DNA from: Flavisolibacter nicotianae
GTDB lineage: Bacteria > Bacteroidota > Bacteroidia > Chitinophagales > Chitinophagaceae
Assembly (NCBI RefSeq): GCF_003628535.1
Contig: NZ_RBCI01000015.1
Coordinates: forward strand, 1-64,000
Length of the DNA stretch: 64,000 nucleotides
Direction: 5' to 3'
Positions 45,572-52,678 of the stretch are shown here, piece by piece. The notes below the pieces were generated by a model. The model was not told where the DNA came from. It saw only the letters and a list, made by a program, of their open reading frames with translations, and searched no databases. Position 1 is the first letter of the stretch. Every line of letters begins with the position of its first letter. A program made the translations under genes and the position numbers.

Positions 45572-45645
45572 TACCGAGGAGCAGACTTGAACTGCCGACC
45601 TTCGGGTTATGAATCCGATGCTCTAACCAGCTGAGCTACCTCGGC
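45572..45645 (-). tRNA. tRNA-Met (anticodon CAT)
   Basis: The cloverleaf folds from GCCGAGG (acceptor), GCTC...GAGC D-arm, anticodon arm TCGGA-TTCATAA-CCCGA and T-arm GGCAG-TTCAAGT-CTGCT, to CCTCGGT plus discriminator A. The anticodon is CAT. The anticodon stem lacks the three G-C pairs of initiator tRNA, so it is elongator tRNA-Met or the tRNA-Ile2 that is later modified to read AUA; sequence alone does not separate the two. The innermost anticodon-stem pair is an A-C mismatch. CCA is not encoded. A promoter and a terminator frame it. Confidence 0.93.
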
Positions 45646-45654
45646 GAGGGGTTG

Positions 45655-45685
45655 CAAAAATAAGGCTTCGGCTGTTACGGCAAAA
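45655..45685 (-). promoter_or_regulatory. Bacteroidota-type promoter of the tRNA
   Basis: On the minus strand TTTTG (45681-45685), 18 bp spacer, TATTTTTG (45655-45662), matching TTTG-N18/19-TAnnTTTG. The -7 element lies 10 bp before the tRNA's first base, leaving a very short leader. Confidence 0.75.
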
Positions 45686-45832
45686 GGAATTTTTTCCTGC
45701 CTTTTCATTTTCTTAACAAAGCGGAATGAGCCATCATTCCACTGCGGGCTACCGAAAGAAGATTCGAAGGCGTCGCTTCCGTACATCGAAAACCGGTTGC
45801 TCTTTTACCGGCAACCCGTATTTTCACGCCCT

Positions 45833-46480
45833 ATGATTACGCCTGAAGTTTGCACGCTTGCCCAGTTGGTTTGGGACTACCACCACGTGAACCATACGCT
45901 CCTTCCCTCGGATTGCATCCTGACCCTGGGCAGCCACGATACGAGGGTGGCCGAAAGGGCCGCGGAACTCTACCACCAGGGCCTGGCACCCCTGCTCATT
46001 TTTTCCGGTGGCCTGGGCCGCCTCACCGACAGCATGTGGACCGAAGCCGAGGCCGACCTTTTTGCCCGGATTGCCATGGAGAACGGCGTGCCGCAGGAGG
46101 CTATCCTCGTTGAAAACCGCTCGACGAATACAGGAGAAAATGTTCAACTGGTGCGGCGGCTTCTTGGCGAGAAAGGCCTGGATCCGCAAAAATTCATCCT
46201 GGTGCAAAAGCCCTATATGGAACGGCGTACCCTCGCCACTTTTGCGAAAGCCTGGCCGGGAAAAGAGTTTGTCGTTACCTCTCCGCAAATTTCATTTAAT
46301 GACTATCCAACGGCAGATATCCCGGTAGAACAAGTCATCAACATCATGGTTGGCGACCTGCAGCGCATCCGCATCTACCCCGAAAAAGGTTTTCAGATCT
46401 ACCAGGAAATACCAGCGAATGTGTGGCAGGCATTCGAACGGCTGGTGGCACTGGGCTTCGACAAACAACTGGTGCGGTAA
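45833..46480 (+). CDS. YdcF/DUF218 family protein
   Basis: The product is 215 residues from the ATG at 45833 (MITPEVCTLAQL); the frame extends 12 codons upstream without homology. DUF218 motifs: DCILTLGSHDTRVAERAAEL, PLLIFSGGLGRLT, VPQEAILVENRSTNTGENVQ and FILVQKPYMERRTLATFAKA. E. coli YdcF binds S-adenosylmethionine; other members act in envelope-glycan metabolism. No membrane segment, so it is the soluble type. The gene ends 17 bp from the converging kinase gene. Confidence 0.9.
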   Translation: MITPEVCTLAQLVWDYHHVNHTLLPSDCILTLGSHDTRVAERAAELYHQGLAPLLIFSGGLGRLTDSMWTEAEADLFARIAMENGVPQEAILVENRSTNTGENVQLVRRLLGEKGLDPQKFILVQKPYMERRTLATFAKAWPGKEFVVTSPQISFNDYPTADIPVEQVINIMVGDLQRIRIYPEKGFQIYQEIPANVWQAFERLVALGFDKQLVR

Positions 46481-46497
46481 ACCAGCCTGGCAGGAGT

Positions 46498-47430
46498 CTA
46501 CAGGCGGTTTCCTGCGATCATCTCTCTTGGTTCATTTGGTAAAACCTCGTTCCCGGCAATCACTGCCTGCACGTCTTCCAGGGTGCCGGCAAACGGCCCG
46601 GAGATTCCAATCTTCAGCGTTGCCATCGCAGCGGCAAATTCCCCGGCCTCTTGTATACCGGCGCCAAGGCTGCGCTGAAACAGGTAGCCCGCCATGTACG
46701 TATCGCCGCAACCGGTGGCGTCCAGTAATTGCGAAGGTTTGTAAGCAGGAATGATATAAAACCGATCCCCGTCATAAACGACAGAGCCCCTGCTGCCCAG
46801 CGTGATAATTACTTCTTTGGCGCCCCACGCGGCCAATGTTTTTGCACCCCGTTCAAGGTCGCCGGTCCCCGTCATCACTTCCATTTCTTCTTCGCTGGCT
46901 TTCAGAAAATGAACAAACGGCAGCACGTCCTGTTTTTCTTTCCAGTCGGCAGCAACGACCCGCTGGTCGACGACGCGGCGCAAAAAGCCCTGTACATCCA
47001 ACGAAAGCTTTCCCTTCGCCGATAAGATGCGAAAATCATCAACAGAAAAATCGCCTGCGAGCAAAGGCCCTACATGATAGATGTCCGCTTCCACACCGGA
47101 AAAGTCTGCCGCGTTGAAAGGCGCTGCAACCTGTAATACGCGTTGGCTTCGCTGATCGGGGTTATCGCCATATCTGTTCTCAAAGTGCACCGAGCTCGGT
47201 GAGGGCAACACCTGCACCGCAATGCCTTTCTTCCGTAAACGATCGGCCACCGGTGCTTCGGAAGCCGCCATTGCCGTCACCAAAAGGCAGCGAACCGGCA
47301 TGTGGGTGAGGGCCATTGAAAAATAAAACGCGGTGCCACCCGGCATCGTCACGAATGTTTGTGGTGTGATGACAGTATCAACCGTAATGTGTCCGATACA
47401 ACAAATGGCTGGCGGCATGGTGTTTCCCAT
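46498..47430 (-). CDS. PfkB-family carbohydrate kinase
   Basis: The product is 310 residues from the Met at 47430 (an alternative Met lies at 47418); the frame upstream lacks homology. Ribokinase-fold signatures: CCIGHITVDTVITP, TMPGGTAFYFSMALTHMPV near the N-terminus, and the C-terminal catalytic signature DATGCGDTYMAGYLFQRSLG with the base Asp. It phosphorylates a sugar, nucleoside or related alcohol; the substrate cannot be read from sequence. It stands alone on the minus strand. Confidence 0.9.
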   Translation of the reverse strand: MGNTMPPAICCIGHITVDTVITPQTFVTMPGGTAFYFSMALTHMPVRCLLVTAMAASEAPVADRLRKKGIAVQVLPSPSSVHFENRYGDNPDQRSQRVLQVAAPFNAADFSGVEADIYHVGPLLAGDFSVDDFRILSAKGKLSLDVQGFLRRVVDQRVVAADWKEKQDVLPFVHFLKASEEEMEVMTGTGDLERGAKTLAAWGAKEVIITLGSRGSVVYDGDRFYIIPAYKPSQLLDATGCGDTYMAGYLFQRSLGAGIQEAGEFAAAMATLKIGISGPFAGTLEDVQAVIAGNEVLPNEPREMIAGNRL

Positions 47431-47568
47431 TTTTACGAAAAGCGTAAATGTAACAACGAAAACAGCATTGTGGTCTGCAGCAGCGAAGTAAATCACATTT
47501 TCAGTTTGATTACCTGTATTTGCTGTTGAAGCCTTGCTCGTCAGAAAATGGTTAAGTAGATAATGGGT

Positions 47569-47699
47569 ATTGGATATGCGATATTGGATATTTTGTCAAT
47601 ACCAAGCAGTGAAAACGGTAGCAGGCCCGCCTTTCAATTTCCACTTGCCGATCGCCGATTACAGATCGCCCATCGCCAATTGCTGATTGCAAATTGCTC
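47569..47699. repeat. Degenerate heptamer array, inverted arms (locus C)
   Basis: The right arm 47644-47699 is eight consecutive 7-bp units: CTTGCCG, ATCGCCG, ATTACAG, ATCGCCC, ATCGCCA, ATTGCTG, ATTGCAA, ATTGCTC (consensus ATYGCYN). The left arm 47569-47589 is ATTGGAT, ATGCGAT, ATTGGAT, which fits the inverted form loosely. The spacer is 54 bp. It fills the gap between the PfkB kinase start and the RibD-like gene, so it lies in a divergent promoter region. Confidence 0.65.
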
Positions 47700-47726
47700 T
47701 ACCTTTCAGGCCAAAACCGTTAAGCC

Positions 47727-48422
47727 ATGAAACCGTATATCATCTGTCATATGCTTGGCTCTGTCGATGGCCGTATCAGGCAAAACATCTGGGGACTGAA
47801 AGATGCGCCAAAGTATTTTGAAGAACCGGCTTCCAAAATCAAGGCCGACGCCTGGCTGGTGGGCCGTGTGACGATGGAGGAGTTTTCGAGCAAAAAGAAC
47901 CCGCCGCTGCCGGCCGGTCGGTTCACCATTCCAAAAGAAGATTTTATCGGCGAGCACAAAGCCAAAGCCTATGCGGTCGTCATCGATCCTTCCGGCAAAT
48001 GCCGCTGGGATACCAACATGGTTTCCACCGAACATGTAATCGAAGTATTGACCGAAAAAGTTTCCAGCCGCTACCTGGCGCATTTGCAGCAGAAAAACGT
48101 CTCCTACATTTTTGGAGGGAAAACGGAGTTGGATCTAACGCTTGTGGTGAAAAAGCTGTACGCCCTTTTTGGCATCAAACGCCTTCGCATCGATGGCGGT
48201 GGTCATGTAAACGGCTCCTTTCTCAAAGCAGGACTGATCGATGAATTCAGCCTGGTGCTGGCACCGATTGCGGATGGCACCATTGGTGCTCCCACTACGT
48301 TCGAAGCCGAAGAAGGTTATGGCAAGCGAAAAGCAACCCGGTTCCGCCTGAAATCGGTCAGGCGCATTTACGATGATTTTCTGTGGATCCGCTACGAAGT
48401 CGTTAAGGGAAAGAAACGGTAA
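47727..48422 (+). CDS. RibD C-terminal/dihydrofolate reductase-like oxidoreductase
   Basis: The product has 231 residues with a DHFR-like Rossmann fold: YIICHMLGSVDGRIRQ, KADAWLVGRVTMEEFS, VSYIFGGKTELDLTLVV and LRIDGGGHVNGSFLKAGLID. The family reduces deaminated pyrimidine intermediates in riboflavin synthesis, but stand-alone forms like this one act as NADPH reductases of unknown substrates. No other riboflavin gene is nearby, so a riboflavin role is not supported. The heptamer array of locus C ends 28 bp upstream. Confidence 0.9.
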   Translation: MKPYIICHMLGSVDGRIRQNIWGLKDAPKYFEEPASKIKADAWLVGRVTMEEFSSKKNPPLPAGRFTIPKEDFIGEHKAKAYAVVIDPSGKCRWDTNMVSTEHVIEVLTEKVSSRYLAHLQQKNVSYIFGGKTELDLTLVVKKLYALFGIKRLRIDGGGHVNGSFLKAGLIDEFSLVLAPIADGTIGAPTTFEAEEGYGKRKATRFRLKSVRRIYDDFLWIRYEVVKGKKR

Positions 48423-48570
48423 TCCCGTTTTCAATTCAATGGTTTGGATTAATGAGTCAGCAGCATTGGAGATTCGACAGCCACTTGCTTACTGCCTGCT
48501 CTCTTCCCTACTTTCGTTTTAAAAATACCTGTCTCACTACGATGCGCCGTCAGATAAGCGAAAGCATTGT

Positions 48571-49767
48571 TTACCATTTCGGAATTTCCAGGTCATCTTT
48601 CGAAGGCAGTTTCGGGAACGGCGCATGGGGTTCGCGCTGGTACCAAAACACCACGGAAGAAATGTCTGATTTCTGCGGGTAATACCGCCAGTCGTGCCGC
48701 CAGCCCAGGTCCTGGATGGTCACTTTTAAATCCTTTTCAAAACGGATCGGGTCCATGATGTGCCAGCGATACATGCCAAAGGCCTGCTGCGAAAGGTACA
48801 AGCCGTTCGGACGAATCACCTGGTGCAGGCCGGCATAAGCCGTCGAGAATTCCTGGTATTGCTTTGTTTTTTGATTTTCGAAATTGTACGAACCGCAGAA
48901 ATAATCTTCCGTACCCGTGCCGTTGATGGTGGGATATTGCGTGTCGCCGTCCAGGAAAAACTTGATCTCCCCTTCGCCCCACCAGGCATTGTTGTTGACG
49001 TTCCAGGCCATGTAGGTCCCCACGTATTGCCCTTTGCCTTTGATGCCGTCTACCAGCGTATGCGTGGCATTCACGGTCGGATTGGAGCGGCGAAACTGTG
49101 CATGAAAATAGCCCTCGTCATCACCGATCCTGGTCAGCGTATAATCTACCTGGTAATAGAGACGCATGGCCTCCCGCTTGTTGAGGTTTTCGATCGTGAT
49201 CTTTGCTTTTTTCCGGAACGGCATCTTCCAGTAACAATTGAATGCGCTGCCGGGATTGACGGTCACCGCCAGTGAATTTAGCGGTGCATATTCATTGAAG
49301 GCCATCCCGAAAAAATCACCGACCGGCACCTCAATGGACGGTTCATTTTCATCGTCCCAATAAAACCGTAAAATGGAAAACCGCCAGTTACCCGTAGGCG
49401 TCATCCAGATGTGCTGGATGGCACCGGGGCCGTCCATTTCGGCAATGGTGATCGTTTCGCCGCCACGCACTTCGATGAAGGGATTCACTTTCCATCCCTT
49501 ACCCAGGTCCTGCGCCGCATACCAGGCGTTGGCTACGTTGCGTTTCCCGCTGTCCAGTTTTGGATCGGCCGTGCCGCCCCCGCCTTTGGCACCGGTAAAG
49601 TTTTCCGGGCTGATGGAGCGTGTTTTGGCATCGGACAGGCGGGAAAGATTTCCCATGTTCATGTCCAACCCGTTAAAGCCACCAGGCTGTTGTGCGTTGG
49701 TAGCGGCGAGCAAAAAAATAAGGAATACCAAAAAGGGAATTCGTAACCGCAAGCAATTTTTTTTCAT
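48571..49767 (-). CDS. GH172 (DUF2961) exported glycoside hydrolase
   Basis: The product has 398 residues with a signal peptide (RIPFLVFLIFLLAATNA). The DUF2961 jelly-roll motifs are clear: GPGAIQHIWMTPTGNWRFS, FYWDDENEPSIEVPVGDFFG, NCYWKMPFRKKAKITIEN, TGTEDYFCGSYNFENQ and LHQVIRPNGLYLSQQAFGMY. GH172 enzymes act on fructofuranosides (difructose dianhydride) and on D-arabinofuranosides. Cotranscribed with the GH43 gene 30 bp upstream, so the pair probably attack a furanose-rich glycan. The linkage specificity is not known. Confidence 0.9.
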   Translation of the reverse strand: MKKNCLRLRIPFLVFLIFLLAATNAQQPGGFNGLDMNMGNLSRLSDAKTRSISPENFTGAKGGGGTADPKLDSGKRNVANAWYAAQDLGKGWKVNPFIEVRGGETITIAEMDGPGAIQHIWMTPTGNWRFSILRFYWDDENEPSIEVPVGDFFGMAFNEYAPLNSLAVTVNPGSAFNCYWKMPFRKKAKITIENLNKREAMRLYYQVDYTLTRIGDDEGYFHAQFRRSNPTVNATHTLVDGIKGKGQYVGTYMAWNVNNNAWWGEGEIKFFLDGDTQYPTINGTGTEDYFCGSYNFENQKTKQYQEFSTAYAGLHQVIRPNGLYLSQQAFGMYRWHIMDPIRFEKDLKVTIQDLGWRHDWRYYPQKSDISSVVFWYQREPHAPFPKLPSKDDLEIPKW

Positions 49768-49797
49768 ATAATCAATTAAGTCCTGGTGAACAAAGAG

Positions 49798-50877
49798 CTA
49801 CTGCTTTTTTTGTTTCCCCTTCCTGTTAGCGGAAGGGAGCGAAAGTGTTTCACCTGATTTCACCGGCTCACCGAAATACGGCATCCCATCCTTATTCCAG
49901 GTAAATTGTTGTGCCCTTGGCGAACGGTGGCCGCCACAGCCCTGCCCCGGTTCTGCATTGGCATGATAGAGTATCCAATCTTCTTTGCCGTCAGGTGATT
50001 TGAAAAACGAATTATGCCCCGGTGCGTACACACCGTTCCGGGTCGATTGCTTAAACACAGGCTCGGGATTCTTATGCCACGACGACGGGTCCATAAGATC
50101 GCTGCCGGCATCTGCCGACAACAGTCCCAAGGCATAATAATCTGTCCAGCAGCCGCTCGCCGAATACACAACAAAAACCTTGTTGCCGTGTTGCAGGAAC
50201 TGCGGCCCTTCGTTGACATTGACATGTGGCGGATCGTTAACATTCTTTAAATCACCATGTGTTTCCCAGTCCAACGTGGGAGCGGAAATACGTACCCTTT
50301 CCCCGTCAATTGTCCACGGGTTTCGAAGCCTGGCAATGTAAATATCCTGCTCCCCGTTTGCGTCTCCTTCCCATCCCGACCAGATCATGTACCACTTGCC
50401 TTTGTGTTGAAAGACCGATGCATCAATCGCCCATTTATCGGTTGCATCCGCCACTTTGCCCTTCAGGGTCCACTCACCTTCCATCGGGTCTTTTGACGGG
50501 TTCTCCAAAACCCAAATGCGGTGGTTTTCGTTTCGTCCGCTGTCAGCCGCAAAATAGAGGTACCATTTGTTGTTGATGAAATGCAGCTCCGGCGCCCAAA
50601 GCTGGCGTGAGTAAGGCATGCCTTTCGGCGGCGAATACACTGTTTTTTGCGGTGCAGATTTTACGTCGGCTATGCTTTTTGCTTTCCACAGCACCAATCG
50701 GTTGCCCGTTGTATGCGTGTAATAATAATAGCCGTCTTTGTAAATGCTCCAGGGATCAGCGCCGGAGGGTAATAAAGGATTGGTAAACGTTGTCTCTTCC
50801 TGTGAATTGCCGGCTATCGATACAACAAAAAAGCTAGCCAGGAAAAAACCTTTCTTCAGGTAAGTGAACCACTTCAT
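49798..50877 (-). CDS. GH43 family exported glycosidase
   Basis: The product has 359 residues with a signal peptide (KGFFLASFFVVSIAGNSQ). A five-bladed propeller typical of GH43/clan F: the catalytic base Asp41 in SGADPWSIYKDG, the transition-state Asp151 in KWAIDASVF, and the acid Glu222 in VNEGPQFL. WAPELHFINNKWYLYFAAD is the conserved core strand. GH43 members are mostly arabinofuranosidases, xylosidases or arabinanases. It is first in the two-gene unit with GH172 on the minus strand and no SusCD pair adjoins it, so import of the products must use another locus. Confidence 0.93.
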   Translation of the reverse strand: MKWFTYLKKGFFLASFFVVSIAGNSQEETTFTNPLLPSGADPWSIYKDGYYYYTHTTGNRLVLWKAKSIADVKSAPQKTVYSPPKGMPYSRQLWAPELHFINNKWYLYFAADSGRNENHRIWVLENPSKDPMEGEWTLKGKVADATDKWAIDASVFQHKGKWYMIWSGWEGDANGEQDIYIARLRNPWTIDGERVRISAPTLDWETHGDLKNVNDPPHVNVNEGPQFLQHGNKVFVVYSASGCWTDYYALGLLSADAGSDLMDPSSWHKNPEPVFKQSTRNGVYAPGHNSFFKSPDGKEDWILYHANAEPGQGCGGHRSPRAQQFTWNKDGMPYFGEPVKSGETLSLPSANRKGKQKKQ

Positions 50878-51027
50878 TTCGTCAGGGGAATTTTTTACGA
50901 ATGTTTGTTATTGACTGGTTCGACAAAATACGGCATTCCGCTGAAAATCCACCACCGTTTGCATGGGATAGCAAGCATTAGCGCAGCAATGCGATTTGCC
51001 GTTTTCTCTTCGGTAGCCGGATGGTTG

Positions 51028-51168
51028 GATATTGCGATATTGAGATAATGAGATATTAGTAACAGAAAATATAGCACTATCTGCTGCTGCCAATATTCTG
51101 CCGGTAAATTGAAACAGGTATAAAGCGTTACGGGTCGTCAACGACCGGTCGCCGTTAGCCGGTTATCG
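51028..51168. repeat. Short-period repeat arrays (locus D)
   Basis: At 51028-51059 four 8-bp units: GATATTGC, GATATTGA, GATAATGA, GATATTAG. At 51127-51168 six degenerate 7-bp units: GTTACGG, GTCGTCA, ACGACCG, GTCGCCG, TTAGCCG, GTTATCG. The intervening about 67 bp shows no unit. The stretch sits between the GH43 gene and the terminator of the REC-kinase gene; the gap 50878-51250 holds no gene. Confidence 0.6.
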
Positions 51169-51196
51169 CAACGAGCCATTGGCGTCGTACACCAGA

Positions 51197-51229
51197 AACG
51201 ACAAAAGCCCTGAAGGGGCTTCCGTCGTT
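51197..51229 (-). terminator. Hairpin after the REC-histidine kinase gene
   Basis: AACGAC-aa-AAGCCC, a short loop, GGGCTT-cc-GTCGTT: two stems separated by a 2x2 internal loop, placed 22 bp after the stop codon at 51251. On the minus strand only a weak T-rich stretch follows, so it may terminate or stabilise the transcript end. Confidence 0.55.
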
Positions 51230-51250
51230 AGAAAAAATTAGTCACTCCCT

Positions 51251-52564
51251 TTATTCTTCCAGGGAAAGTTTGTTCAGCGTGCCATCCGGAATTTTCATGA
51301 AGGACTTTTGAAGCGGCAGGTCGATGTAGAACCGCGACCCTTTGCCATTCTCACTTTCCGCACTGATGCGGCCCTGGTGTTTGTCGATAATTTTCTTACA
51401 GATCGAAAGTCCCACGCCGGTGCCTTCGTATTCATGGTAGCTATGCAGCCGCTTGAAAACAACAAAGATTTCTTCGGCATATTTTTCGTCGAACCCAATG
51501 CCATTGTCTTCAACCACAATCCGACAATTGGTATCAAACTCGCTATTCATTGGTGTATCGTTCGCCTGGCAATATATAGAAACAATGGGTACTATTTCGG
51601 GCTTCCGGAATTTTATGGCGTTGCTTATCAAATTCTGAAACAACTGCCGCATGCCGCTCGGATTGGCCCAAAGCGTCGGCAGCGAATCCACTTTTACCTG
51701 GGCCCTGTTTTTTTCAATCTCCACTTCCATGTCCGAAAGCACGTCGGCCACCAGGTGATTCAGGTCCACTTCTGTAAACCCGGCTGCATTGTCTTCCTGG
51801 CGGGAGAAAGCCAGAAGATCGTTGATCAGTTTTTGCATGCGCTCCGATGACTTCATGATCTTTTCCATGTACCGCATCATATCCTCGGTAACATGCTGGC
51901 GTTGGGTACTCAGCAGTTTGTCGCTGAAGACAAGAATTTTCCGCAGCGGTTCCTGCAAATCGTGCGATGCCACGTAAGCAAAACGGTCCAGTTCTTCGAT
52001 CGTGGCTTTCAGGCTGCGGTTATTTTCCAGCAACTGCTGGTTCAGCAGGCGCACCCTTTCTTCCGACATGCGGCGCTCTTCGATTTCACGGGCCAGGTTG
52101 GCGTTCATCTGTTTCAGCTTCTGCTCCTGCAACAGCAACTGGTGGTTCTTCTGGTACATCTCGGCGAATACACCCACTTTGAAACGCAGCAACTCGGGGT
52201 TGATGGGTTTGTAGATGTAATCGATGGCGCCGATTTTATAGCCCTCGAACACATGTTCGTCGTTATAGTTATGCGCCGTGATGAAGATGATGGGAATATG
52301 TTTGAGCTTCTCGCGCTGGTAAATAAGGCTGGCTGTCTCCAGTCCGTTGATGTCGGGCATTTGCACGTCCATGAGGATGAGGGTGAAATCGTGCTGGTTC
52401 AGCAGGATTTTCAGCGCCGCTTTTCCCGACTGCGCTTTGACGATCTCGTAATTGTCGTTTTCAAGAATCGTTTCAATGGATAACAGGTTATCGGGCCGGT
52501 CGTCCACGATCAAAATTTTGATCCGCTTCTCAAGCTTTATATCGTCCAGGTTCAAGGCTTCCAT
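51251..52564 (-). CDS. Response-regulator/histidine kinase fusion (REC-HisKA-HATPase)
   Basis: The product has 437 residues and is soluble. The N-terminal receiver (about 15-130) has the acceptor Asp66 in LILMDVQMPDING and the C-terminal KP of DYIYKPINPELL. A coiled coil (about 138-192) leads to HisKA with His201 in YVASHDLQEPLRKI, of the phytochrome-like type, then a HATPase (NLISNAIKF, VEDNGIGFDEKYAEEIF, GTGVGLSICKKII). A phosphate on the receiver is likely to tune the kinase. It is downstream of the giant poly-HAMP kinase gene on the same strand with a 112-bp gap containing heptamer repeats, so it may be its relay partner. Confidence 0.93.
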   Translation of the reverse strand: MEALNLDDIKLEKRIKILIVDDRPDNLLSIETILENDNYEIVKAQSGKAALKILLNQHDFTLILMDVQMPDINGLETASLIYQREKLKHIPIIFITAHNYNDEHVFEGYKIGAIDYIYKPINPELLRFKVGVFAEMYQKNHQLLLQEQKLKQMNANLAREIEERRMSEERVRLLNQQLLENNRSLKATIEELDRFAYVASHDLQEPLRKILVFSDKLLSTQRQHVTEDMMRYMEKIMKSSERMQKLINDLLAFSRQEDNAAGFTEVDLNHLVADVLSDMEVEIEKNRAQVKVDSLPTLWANPSGMRQLFQNLISNAIKFRKPEIVPIVSIYCQANDTPMNSEFDTNCRIVVEDNGIGFDEKYAEEIFVVFKRLHSYHEYEGTGVGLSICKKIIDKHQGRISAESENGKGSRFYIDLPLQKSFMKIPDGTLNKLSLEE

Positions 52565-52582
52565 CTGCTATTTTTGAATGAA

Positions 52583-52678
52583 ACATCAAACGCGAGACGT
52601 AAAACTGAAGGCCCCTGATTACCGGCTAACAACTGCTTTACGTTTGACGTTTGACGTTTGACGTTTCACATTTCACTT
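52583..52678. repeat. Inverted pair of 7-bp repeat arrays (locus B)
   Basis: The left arm 52583-52603 is ACATCAA, ACGCGAG, ACGTAAA. The right arm 52637-52678 read on the minus strand is AAGTGAA, ATGTGAA, ACGTCAA, ACGTCAA, ACGTCAA, ACGTAAA. The spacer is about 26-33 bp. The consensus ACGTSAA and the inverted-arm design match locus A near 3.9 kb. The right arm overlaps the stop codon of the giant kinase gene. Confidence 0.8.

Noticed and set aside
47727-48422. Riboflavin biosynthesis gene ribD
   Set aside because: Only the reductase half is present, with no deaminase domain and no other rib genes nearby, so a stand-alone RibD-C oxidoreductase is the safer call.
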